NCBI GenBank assembly: GCA_937897625.1 | Contig: CALCNZ010000113.1 | Coordinates: 1 to 10,286 of the forward strand | Direction: 5' to 3' | Length of the DNA: 10,286 nt | Source of the DNA: an uncultured Flavobacteriales bacterium | GTDB lineage: Bacteria > Bacteroidota > Bacteroidia > Flavobacteriales_D > Sanyastnellaceae | Shown here: positions 1 through 6,091 of the stretch, piece by piece | How the letters are laid out: the number at the start of each line of letters is the position of its first letter | Position numbering within the stretch: the first letter of the stretch is position 1 | Made by a program: the position numbers and the translations under genes | The notes under the pieces: model-generated | Databases searched by the model: none | Seen by the model: only the letters and a program-made list of their open reading frames with translations | Told to the model about the DNA's origin: nothing

Positions 1-48
1 TCTACACAGGCGAAGACACTCTTTCCCTACACGACGCTCTTCCGATCT
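1..48. other. Illumina TruSeq i5 adapter (sequencing artefact at contig end)
   Basis: These bases match the Illumina TruSeq dual-index i5 adapter as I know it. Bases 1-7 (TCTACAC) are the end of the P5 flow-cell sequence, bases 8-15 (AGGCGAAG) are an 8-base index matching TruSeq HT D505, and bases 16-48 are the read 1 primer site, beginning ACACTCTTTCCC and ending CTCTTCCGATCT. Genomic sequence begins at base 49. The block is not biological and should be trimmed. It shows that the left window edge is a real contig end where a read ran from adapter into insert. It also supplies a false C-terminus and stop codon to the kmo reading frame. Confidence 0.98.
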
Positions 49-905
49 TTGGTCATGACTAAACTTGCTGTAGGATTTGTGTTGAAGTCCAACAAAAGTT
101 CAGGCATCATGGCCTTTGCATCTGGGAAATATTTCTCGAAAAAATCGAGAACGTCTTGATCTGTTTTTAATTTATCGAAAGAGACTTCTCCTTCAAAAGG
201 AAAGAACAGGGTGCATGTAAAACTGCCATCGATGTTAGGAAGCGCAATCATCATGAACTCGCCACGTGGCCAAATATGCAAACAGTCGATGCGCATTTTG
301 TGCGTCCCGTCTTCGTTCGCTGGAATTTCCAATTCCTTGTATCCGTGGTCTAAATAGGCTTGCGAATATTCGTTGCGGTCGAGCTTGGTCATACGCGCGC
401 GAACAGCGCTGAATGCACCGTCGGTTCCGAATATTTGATCGAATTGTTGACGAACGTGTTCGCCGTTTTTTCCTTCGAAAACAATGGTATTCGTATCCAA
501 TTCAACATCGACACATTTGTGTTCGAAGTTCAGTGAAACGTTTTCAAATTCTGCTGCACAACGCACCAACGTCTGATTCAAAATTCCTCTTGAAACACTG
601 TAGATGGCTTGTCCTTCTTTTCCGTAAGGTTGGTAAGTCAATTCACCGTTAATAGCGTGCATCAATCTGCCGCTCATTGGCAGTGCAACTTCTTCAATTT
701 CTTTGCGAATGCCAGCGCCTTCAAGGCCTTTCCAACCGCGATCGCTAAGAGCGAGATTTATACTTTTTCCTTGAACAACTTTCACGTTGCGTATGTCTGA
801 ACGACGGTCGAATACGGAAACCGTATAACCGCGTTTAGCCAGATAAACCGCCCACAAACTTCCAACTAAACCAGCGCCAACAACGGCAACGTTTTTCTTG
901 CTCAT
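49..905 (-). CDS. kmo: Kynurenine 3-monooxygenase (C-terminus missing at contig end)
   Basis: FAD-dependent aromatic hydroxylase of the kynurenine pathway. It converts L-kynurenine to 3-hydroxykynurenine with NADPH and O2, a step in tryptophan breakdown and in the tryptophan-based NAD route found in some Bacteroidota. Visible signatures are the N-terminal Rossmann motif VVGAGLVGS (about residues 8-16), SINLALSDRG (48-57), the FAD-binding GTDGAFSAVR (160-169), and the family block HIWPRGEFMMIALPN (210-224). About 286 residues are present against roughly 450 in the family, so the C-terminal third, including any membrane anchor, is absent. The frame runs into the adapter, and the apparent ending DRKSVV plus TAG (bases 27-47) is adapter translation. 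I chose ATG 905 (MSKKN), one base after the upstream stop. ATG 917 in the same frame would overlap the upstream gene by 11 bases and cannot be excluded. The gene is probably cotranscribed with the trans-sulfuration gene before it. Confidence 0.93.
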
Positions 906-906
906 A

Positions 907-2052
907 TTAGATTGCATTTAATGCATTAGTTAAATCTTCAATTAAGTCTTCTGCATCTTCAATACCCACGCTCAATCTCAAAAGAGAATCTGTAATTCCA
1001 CTTTTTTCTCTTTCAGCTTTTGGAATGGACGCGTGCGTCATAGATGCAGGATGTCCAAGCAATGATTCCACCCCACCTAAAGATTCCGCTAATGAAAATA
1101 CACGAACATTTTGCGCAAGGGTAGAAGCGTCTTCGAAACGGTCACCTTTCAAGCTGAAAGAAATCATTCCACCGAAATCGCGCATTTGTTTTTTCGCAAC
1201 TTCGTGATTTGGATGTGAAGGGAATCCAGGCCAGTAAACCTTTTCAACTTTCGGATGATTCGATAAAAAGTTCGCTACAACAACGCCGTTCGCGCAATGT
1301 CTTTCCATACGAACATGCAATGTTTTCAGTCCGCGCAATACCAAGAAGCTGTCTTGTGGTCCAGGGGTAGCACCACATGAATTTGCAATGAATGCCAATT
1401 GCTCATACAAGTTGTCGTCGTTGGTGCACAAAGCGCCCATTACAACATCGCTGTGCCCGTTCAAATATTTTGTAGCGCTATGCATTACAATATCCGCATT
1501 CATGTCTAACGGATTTTGAAGGTAGGGAGAAGCGAATGTGTTGTCTATGACAGAAATCAAATTGTGTTTTTTTGCCAACGCCACGCATCTTTCAATGTCT
1601 ATGATTTTCATCATCGGGTTCGTTGGTGTTTCCACCCACAACATTTTCGTTTTTGCGTTAATTGTTTTTTCGAGTAAATCGAAATCGTGCATGTCTATGA
1701 AGTGAAATACGATTCCATATTTCGCAAACACTTTCGTGAACATGCGGTAGCTTCCACCGTATAAGTCGTCTGTTGTAATAACCTCGTCACCTGGAACGAG
1801 TAATTTTATAATCGCATCTGCAGCGCCCATTCCACTTGAAAAACACAGTCCGTGTTTTGCATTTTCCAATTCAGCCAAACAACGCTCAAGCGCAACGCGT
1901 GTTGGATTTTTTCCGCGTGCATAGGCATAGCCTTTGTGCACACCCGGAGATTCTTGTACGTAAGTTGAAGTCTGATAAATAGGAGTCATAATGGCTCCTG
2001 TAGTTGGATCGGGCTCTTGTCCCGCGTGAATGGCTTTGGTTCCGAAACGCAT
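907..2052 (-). CDS. Cystathionine gamma-synthase / gamma-lyase family PLP enzyme
   Basis: Cytosolic PLP enzyme of the Cys/Met metabolism (trans-sulfuration) family, 381 residues, which is full length for the family. Visible features are the N-terminal TKAIHAGQ with the tetramer-type YAYARGKNPTR (43-52), the cofactor phosphate-binding SSGMGAA (72-78), the ring-stacking tyrosine in DLYGGSYR (Y98), ETPTNP (141-146), the pyridine-nitrogen aspartate in DNTFASP (D170), the Schiff-base lysine in HSATKYLNGHSD (K195), and the C-terminal SLGGVESLLGHPASMTHA. Members either make cystathionine from an O-acylhomoserine and cysteine (MetB/MetI) or split cystathionine to cysteine (CGL/MccB). The sequence does not let me decide which. 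ATG 2052 (MRFGTKAIHAG) matches the family N-terminus; an upstream TTG at 2070 would add an unsupported MRKNFT. The stop is one base before the kmo ATG, so the two genes look cotranscribed. Confidence 0.93.
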   Translation of the reverse strand: MRFGTKAIHAGQEPDPTTGAIMTPIYQTSTYVQESPGVHKGYAYARGKNPTRVALERCLAELENAKHGLCFSSGMGAADAIIKLLVPGDEVITTDDLYGGSYRMFTKVFAKYGIVFHFIDMHDFDLLEKTINAKTKMLWVETPTNPMMKIIDIERCVALAKKHNLISVIDNTFASPYLQNPLDMNADIVMHSATKYLNGHSDVVMGALCTNDDNLYEQLAFIANSCGATPGPQDSFLVLRGLKTLHVRMERHCANGVVVANFLSNHPKVEKVYWPGFPSHPNHEVAKKQMRDFGGMISFSLKGDRFEDASTLAQNVRVFSLAESLGGVESLLGHPASMTHASIPKAEREKSGITDSLLRLSVGIEDAEDLIEDLTNALNAI

Positions 2053-2066
2053 GGTAAAATTTTTCC

Positions 2067-2095
2067 GCAATTTACACCGAAGCGCTCACAAACAA
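2067..2095 (-). promoter_or_regulatory. Possible Bacteroidota-type promoter for the trans-sulfuration gene
   Basis: On the minus strand a TTG (2095-2093) is followed after 18 bases by TAAATTGC (2074-2067). This resembles the Bacteroidota housekeeping promoter (TTG near -33, TAnnTTTG near -7) but departs from it at the end of the -7 box. It lies in the 53-base gap between rimK and this gene and would give a very short leader. It is a by-eye match in AT-rich sequence and is weak. Confidence 0.2.
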
Positions 2096-2105
2096 GCAGA
2101 ACTAT

Positions 2106-2978
2106 TTACACGTTCTTTTCAATATACTTAATGATTTGTCCTGCAATATCGACACCCGTTGCAGATTCAATTCCTTCGAGGCCTGGAGAAGAATTCACTT
2201 CGATAATTAAAGGACCTCTCTCACTGCGAAGCATGTCTACGCCTGCGATTCCCAATTTCATGGCGTTGGCGGCTTTAATGGCTGCAATCTCTTCTTCAGG
2301 AGTGAGTTCAATTACTTTAGCTGTTCCCCCTCTGTGTAGGTTACTTCGAAACTCGCCTTCTTTCGCGGTGCGAACCATAGCGCCTACCACATGTCCGTCT
2401 ACCACAAACGCACGAATGTCTTCGCCTCGCGATTCCTTAATGAACTCTTGAACGATAACACGCGCCTTCAATCCGTTGAACGCTTCAATAACTGAAACTG
2501 CCGCTTTTTTGTTTTCGGCTAAAACAACGCCCAGCCCTTGTGTCCCTTCAAGAAGTTTAATGATTACAGGAGCTCCGCCAACTTCTCTCAGCGTACGTTC
2601 AACGTCTTTTGAATAGTTGGTGAATACTGTTTTCGGAAGTCCCAAACCGGCACGAGATAAGATTTGCAAACTGCGGAGTTTATCGCGAGAACGAACCAAC
2701 GCTTGTGATTCAACCGCTGTGAATACGTTCATCATTTCAAACTGACGAACGACTGCAGTTCCGTAAAAGGTTACAGAAGCACCAATACGCGGAATAACAG
2801 CATTTACGCCAGTAATTTCTTCTCCACGATAGAGAACTTTTGGTTTTTTCTTTTCAATAACTAAGTCGCACTTCGAATGATCGATAACGCGAATTTCGTG
2901 GCCTCTTTTGACAGCGGCCTCAACTAAACGCTTGGTGCTATAAAGCTTCGCGTTACGAGAAAGTACAACTAAGTTCAT
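2106..2978 (-). CDS. rimK: RimK-type ATP-grasp ligase (ribosomal protein S6--L-glutamate ligase)
   Basis: Cytosolic ATP-grasp enzyme of 290 residues (E. coli RimK is 300). In E. coli the family adds glutamates to the C-terminus of ribosomal protein S6. Similarity to RimK runs end to end: LSRNAKLYSTKRLVEAA (6-22), VIPRIGASVTFYGTAVVRQFE (61-81), SRDKLRSLQIL (97-107), the glycine-rich ATP-grasp loop EGTQGLGVVLAE (144-155), VQEFIKE (176-182), AKEGEFRSNLHRGG (205-218), and the metal-binding end IIEVNSSPGLEGIE (258-271). I chose ATG 2978 (MNLVVLSRN), which aligns with the E. coli start; an upstream TTG at 3026 would add 16 unrelated residues and run into the repeat array. No RimK-partner protease gene is adjacent. 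The exact substrate in this organism is inferred. The gene follows the polysaccharide operon after a 138-base spacer and probably has its own promoter. Confidence 0.93.
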   Translation of the reverse strand: MNLVVLSRNAKLYSTKRLVEAAVKRGHEIRVIDHSKCDLVIEKKKPKVLYRGEEITGVNAVIPRIGASVTFYGTAVVRQFEMMNVFTAVESQALVRSRDKLRSLQILSRAGLGLPKTVFTNYSKDVERTLREVGGAPVIIKLLEGTQGLGVVLAENKKAAVSVIEAFNGLKARVIVQEFIKESRGEDIRAFVVDGHVVGAMVRTAKEGEFRSNLHRGGTAKVIELTPEEEIAAIKAANAMKLGIAGVDMLRSERGPLIIEVNSSPGLEGIESATGVDIAGQIIKYIEKNV

Positions 2979-2985
2979 GTTGGAA

Positions 2986-2998
2986 TTGTGTGACACAA
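2986..2998. promoter_or_regulatory. Perfect 13-base palindrome before rimK
   Basis: TTGTGT-G-ACACAA is a perfect inverted repeat with 6-base arms and a 1-base centre. It lies 7 bases upstream of the rimK ATG and overlaps the candidate -7 box and start-site region. Its position suits an operator for a dimeric regulator or a short leader hairpin. No regulator gene is visible in the window, and a site of this length can arise by chance. Confidence 0.3.
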
Positions 2999-3026
2999 AG
3001 TAACAACTATTCGAGATGCTATACAA
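2996..3026 (-). promoter_or_regulatory. Possible Bacteroidota-type promoter for rimK
   Basis: On the minus strand a TTG (3026-3024) is followed after 20 bases by TTACTTTG (3003-2996), one mismatch from TAnnTTTG. Spacing and distance to the rimK ATG (17 bases after the -7 box) suit a Bacteroidota promoter. The TTG lies inside the 12-base repeat array, so the array may have been recruited to, or may simply border, this promoter. This is a by-eye call. Confidence 0.3.
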
Positions 3027-3112
3027 GGTTCTTCGAAAGATGTTTCACAAGGTGCTTCGCAAGACCTTTCGCAGAATCTTGAAACAAATGTTTCACAAGG
3101 TGCTTCGCAAGA
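3005..3112. repeat. Degenerate tandem array of a 12-base unit (about 9 units)
   Basis: Cutting the sequence every 12 bases from 3005 gives AACTATTCGAGA, TGCTATACAAGG, TTCTTCGAAAGA, TGTTTCACAAGG, TGCTTCGCAAGA, CCTTTCGCAGAA, TCTTGAAACAAA, TGTTTCACAAGG, TGCTTCGCAAGA. The consensus is about TGyTTCgCAAGa. The units TGTTTCACAAGG and TGCTTCGCAAGA alternate, so the stronger period is 24. Bases 3040-3064 and 3088-3112 are identical over 25 bases. Each unit has a small dyad (CTT-CGC-AAG or TTCGAA). The array fills most of the spacer between the last polysaccharide gene (stop at 3117-3119) and rimK. It does not look like a CRISPR array, because there are no unique spacers, or like an insertion sequence. 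Its function is unknown to me. Confidence 0.85.
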
Positions 3113-3116
3113 GGGC

Positions 3117-4241
3117 TTATTTAAAAAGATTCTTGTTGAGTGCGAACGTTTCGGGCGAGTTGACGTAAAGTTTGGCGTAGTTCAAGGCACCTTGAGACCA
3201 GGTGTGATATTCGTCAGGGTTTAATTTCACAAAGAAATCAAGCGATTCTGAAAGATGTATTGGATTCAACGAAGAAGCTTTTCCAGCTTTGGCTTCTTCT
3301 AGATTTTTCCAAGGGGTTTGATCGGAAATAACCACAGGTATTCCATTGGAAAGTGCTTCTGCTATGGCATGTCCGTAATTTTCTCCGCGAGAAGGCAAGA
3401 AAAAAAGATGTGCTTTTTCGAAAAACAAGCGCAAATCTTCTCCTGATTTGTGACCGTGTATTTGTATGTTTAACGAAGGGAAGTCGTTTTTAACCTTTTC
3501 AATGGCTCGAACAAGCTCTTCATTTTCTTTCAAACCAATGATGTCCCATTGCACCGACGACTGATTAGGATTCCATTCACGCATGCTCTCAACAGCTTCG
3601 TAATAGCCCTTTTCAGGACTTATTCTTCCAACAGTGAGTATGCGAAATGTATCCTTGCGTTCTTTTCGAACCGTTGAAATAGCGGCATTTGAAATATTTG
3701 GAGCCAGGCGAATTTTTGCCTTCGGAAAGTGATTTTTTATTTCTGTTTGCTCAATCTCACTGGTTGCATGCCACTGAATATTTCCATAAAAATTATTCAG
3801 TTTAGCGAATAGTAAAAACAACTTTTTCTTTAACCCTTTTTGATTGAATGCTGCGGGCTTCAGCATTCCTCTGGGAGCAAGAACAACTTTTTCAGAAATG
3901 TTTTTCTTTCGGAAGACTTGCAGCGGGAGCAAAGTAAACTTCGGAGACCACATGGAATTCAAATAAATTCTTTCGGGATTTATTTCTGAAAGAATCTTCG
4001 AAATGAATTTTTCATCTAAATGTTCCTCATTCAAATAATAAACCTGAATGTTATCTGCGAAGCTCTTCACCCATTGGTTCGATTGAACACCAGAGTATGG
4101 AATTGTGCTGTTTAAATCGGTATTTCTTGTGATAACATAAAACGTTTCAGAGCTATTCTTCATGAATGAAATCAGCGATTGTATGGGACCGCCGGCTTGT
4201 GATCCAGGAAAAAACCAATCGGTGAACACCAAAATTTTCAT
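3117..4241 (-). CDS. GT4-type glycosyltransferase (surface polysaccharide)
   Basis: GT-B fold glycosyltransferase of 374 residues, expected to act at the cytoplasmic face of the inner membrane, moving a sugar from a nucleotide sugar to the growing lipid-linked repeat unit. The N-terminus MKILVFTDWFFPG...AGGP (1-19) is the usual acceptor-domain start with a glycine loop. The C-terminal donor domain has ILTVGRISPEKGY (201-213) and the retaining-enzyme EX7E motif GENYGHAIAEAL (E287 and E295), followed by GIPVVISD. Sugar and acceptor are not predictable. Its ATG overlaps the asnB stop by 4 bases (ATGA), so translation is probably coupled. It is the last gene of the polysaccharide operon as seen here, and the 12-base repeat array begins 4 bases past its stop. 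Confidence 0.9.
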   Translation of the reverse strand: MKILVFTDWFFPGSQAGGPIQSLISFMKNSSETFYVITRNTDLNSTIPYSGVQSNQWVKSFADNIQVYYLNEEHLDEKFISKILSEINPERIYLNSMWSPKFTLLPLQVFRKKNISEKVVLAPRGMLKPAAFNQKGLKKKLFLLFAKLNNFYGNIQWHATSEIEQTEIKNHFPKAKIRLAPNISNAAISTVRKERKDTFRILTVGRISPEKGYYEAVESMREWNPNQSSVQWDIIGLKENEELVRAIEKVKNDFPSLNIQIHGHKSGEDLRLFFEKAHLFFLPSRGENYGHAIAEALSNGIPVVISDQTPWKNLEEAKAGKASSLNPIHLSESLDFFVKLNPDEYHTWSQGALNYAKLYVNSPETFALNKNLFK

Positions 4242-6091
4242 GCTTCGAATTTAATCTGGTTGTTTTTCATCCAATGTCCCAAAACAGATAAATGCCAAAA
4301 CGAAATGAAGGATTTTTCTTCGTTTCCTTGCAAGAATTTATTCCAAGCCGTTTTCAGTACGTTTTCATTGACCACTTCTTGATCAAATAAAACCTGAAAC
4401 CCTGACTCAGTGAAGTCTTTCAATTCATTTTTCATCCATACACTCCACGGCAAGGTGAATCCCATTTTCTTCCGATTTACAATTTCGTTGGGAAGTAAAT
4501 CTGCAAATGTTTCAGTTAAGAATTTTTTAGGTGAAGTAGGAAATTTCAAATCGTTCGACAGGTGTGTGGCTAATTCCACAACCTGATGATCCAAGAAGGG
4601 CACACGAATTTCAAGCGAATGCGCCATGCTCATTTGATCGCTGTCGCGAAGCAATACATGTTGCATGTACGACTCAATTTCAGCGGCAGAAACGCGGTTC
4701 AACAAAGGAGCGTTTTTTTCAAAAATAAATTTGAAATTTTTTTCTATTTCGAAGTGTCTTGTTTTCCGATGAAGCAATTCATTCGCATTCCAAACTTTTC
4801 GAACCAAAGGAAAAGCAGAGGCCAAGTCAGCATGTTTTAATCCCAATAACTCTGCTTTTTTTCGAAGCGATCGATTGGACGAAAAAGAATGAAGCAGCGT
4901 TGAAACTGTTTTTCTGAGTGGATATGATAATTTCAAAATGAAAGACTTCTCTATGCTTTGCATGTATTGAAAAACGGGGTAACCAGCAAACAATTCATCT
5001 CCGCCCAAACCGGAAATAGCAACGGTAATTCCCGCTTCCTTCGCGGCTTTTGAAACCGCATAGGTATTGGGTCCATCGCCGCTTGGAAAATCTATGGCTG
5101 CGACAGCTGCTGGAATGTCTTTCAAGAAAGAGTTTGCACTAAGATTTATTTCGTGATGATTGGTGTTGAATTTTTTCGCAATCAGCTGGGCGAATTTTCT
5201 TTCGTCGAAAGCCTCTTCTTCGAAAGAAATTTGAAACGTATTTATTTTTTCGCTTCGAACTTCTGACATTAATCCAACAAGCAAACTTGAGTCAATTCCT
5301 CCACTTAAAAAAGCACCGAAGGGCACGTCTGCTCGCATGTGCTGCATGACAGATTCGCGAAGGGTTGTTCGCAATAATTCTTGCGAAGTTTTCTGGTCTG
5401 TTAATTCGTAAGAAGTATCACTTAGGAGTCGATAATAGCAATGCTTAGAAATTTCATTGGACTTGAAATGCAAGTAATGTCCAGCTTCGAGTAATTGAAC
5501 ATGTTCTATAAGCGTATTTGGCGCACAAACCGTTTGCGTTTCAATGTATTCTTCCAATGCAGCCCGATTGAGTGTTCGCGGAATGAATTCACTCGCTAAC
5601 AAAGCCCGCAATTCAGATGCAATGAAGCATCCATTTTTTTGCATAGAAAAATACAACGGCTTCATGCCGTATCTATCGCGAACCACGTATGTTTCGTTAG
5701 TGGAAATGTTATGAATTGCAAAGGCGAACATTCCTTTCAATTTAGAAATTGCCTCTGATCCAAATTTGTCAAAGAGTTCGAGAATCACTTCCGTATCGCT
5801 TTCCGTTTGAAAGGAAACTCCTGGAAGTTCATTCGCTTTGAGTTCAACATAATTGTAAATTTCACCATTGAATGCAATGACCCAATTCTTGTTGGAAGAA
5901 AGCATGGGTTGATTCGCCGAATTCTCTGTGTCGATAATGGAAAGCCTTCTGTGTCCGAGGCCCATGTTTTCATTCAAGTAGATGCCCTCTGCATCTGGAC
6001 CGCGATGCGACATGCATTTGTTCATGCGTTCCAGCGCTTCGCGAATGGGAAGATCTTTCTTGTATTGAATGATTGCGCTTATTCCGCACAT
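4238..6091 (-). CDS. asnB: AsnB-type glutamine-hydrolysing asparagine synthetase / amidotransferase
   Basis: Class II glutamine amidotransferase fused to an ATP-dependent synthetase, 617 residues, full length for AsnB. The glutaminase half has nucleophile Cys2 in MCGISAI, SHRGPDAEG (28-36), GHRRLSIID (46-54), FNGEIYN (74-80) and ESDTE (97-101). The synthetase half has the pyrophosphate loop LSGGIDSS (262-269), SGLGGDELFAGY (360-371), SDQMSMAHSLEIRVPFLDH, and a late KMGFTLPW. The chemistry expected is glutamine-derived ammonia plus an ATP-activated carboxyl group giving an amide. For classical AsnB the substrate is aspartate. Inside a polysaccharide operon, homologues are often proposed to amidate sugar acids, and the sequence cannot settle this. 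The start is fixed by Cys2 following Met1. It overlaps the upstream glycosyltransferase by 13 bases and the downstream one by 4. Confidence 0.93.
   Translation of the reverse strand: MCGISAIIQYKKDLPIREALERMNKCMSHRGPDAEGIYLNENMGLGHRRLSIIDTENSANQPMLSSNKNWVIAFNGEIYNYVELKANELPGVSFQTESDTEVILELFDKFGSEAISKLKGMFAFAIHNISTNETYVVRDRYGMKPLYFSMQKNGCFIASELRALLASEFIPRTLNRAALEEYIETQTVCAPNTLIEHVQLLEAGHYLHFKSNEISKHCYYRLLSDTSYELTDQKTSQELLRTTLRESVMQHMRADVPFGAFLSGGIDSSLLVGLMSEVRSEKINTFQISFEEEAFDERKFAQLIAKKFNTNHHEINLSANSFLKDIPAAVAAIDFPSGDGPNTYAVSKAAKEAGITVAISGLGGDELFAGYPVFQYMQSIEKSFILKLSYPLRKTVSTLLHSFSSNRSLRKKAELLGLKHADLASAFPLVRKVWNANELLHRKTRHFEIEKNFKFIFEKNAPLLNRVSAAEIESYMQHVLLRDSDQMSMAHSLEIRVPFLDHQVVELATHLSNDLKFPTSPKKFLTETFADLLPNEIVNRKKMGFTLPWSVWMKNELKDFTESGFQVLFDQEVVNENVLKTAWNKFLQGNEEKSFISFWHLSVLGHWMKNNQIKFEA

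Noticed and set aside
2053..2070. Longer trans-sulfuration protein starting at a TTG (2070)
   Set aside because: The added residues MRKNFT are not part of the family N-terminus, and an ATG follows immediately where homologues begin.
2017..2451. Plus-strand open frame of 144 codons opposite rimK and the following gap
   Set aside because: It lies almost wholly antisense to the clearly recognisable C-terminal half of rimK, has no recognisable domain, and has low-complexity Ser/Thr/Pro/Ala-rich composition typical of a shadow frame.
2979..3026. Extended RimK N-terminus starting at a TTG (3026)
   Set aside because: The 16 extra residues have no counterpart in RimK and run into the repeat array; ATG 2978 aligns exactly with the known family start.
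3078..3100. Hairpin within the repeat array as a terminator of the polysaccharide operon
   Set aside because: The pairing around GAAACA/TGTTTC leaves a very small loop and a bulge, and no T-tract follows on the minus strand. The dyad is explained by the repeat unit itself.
3005..3112. CRISPR array
   Set aside because: The period is only 12 (or 24) bases, there are no unique spacers between the units, and no cas gene is nearby.
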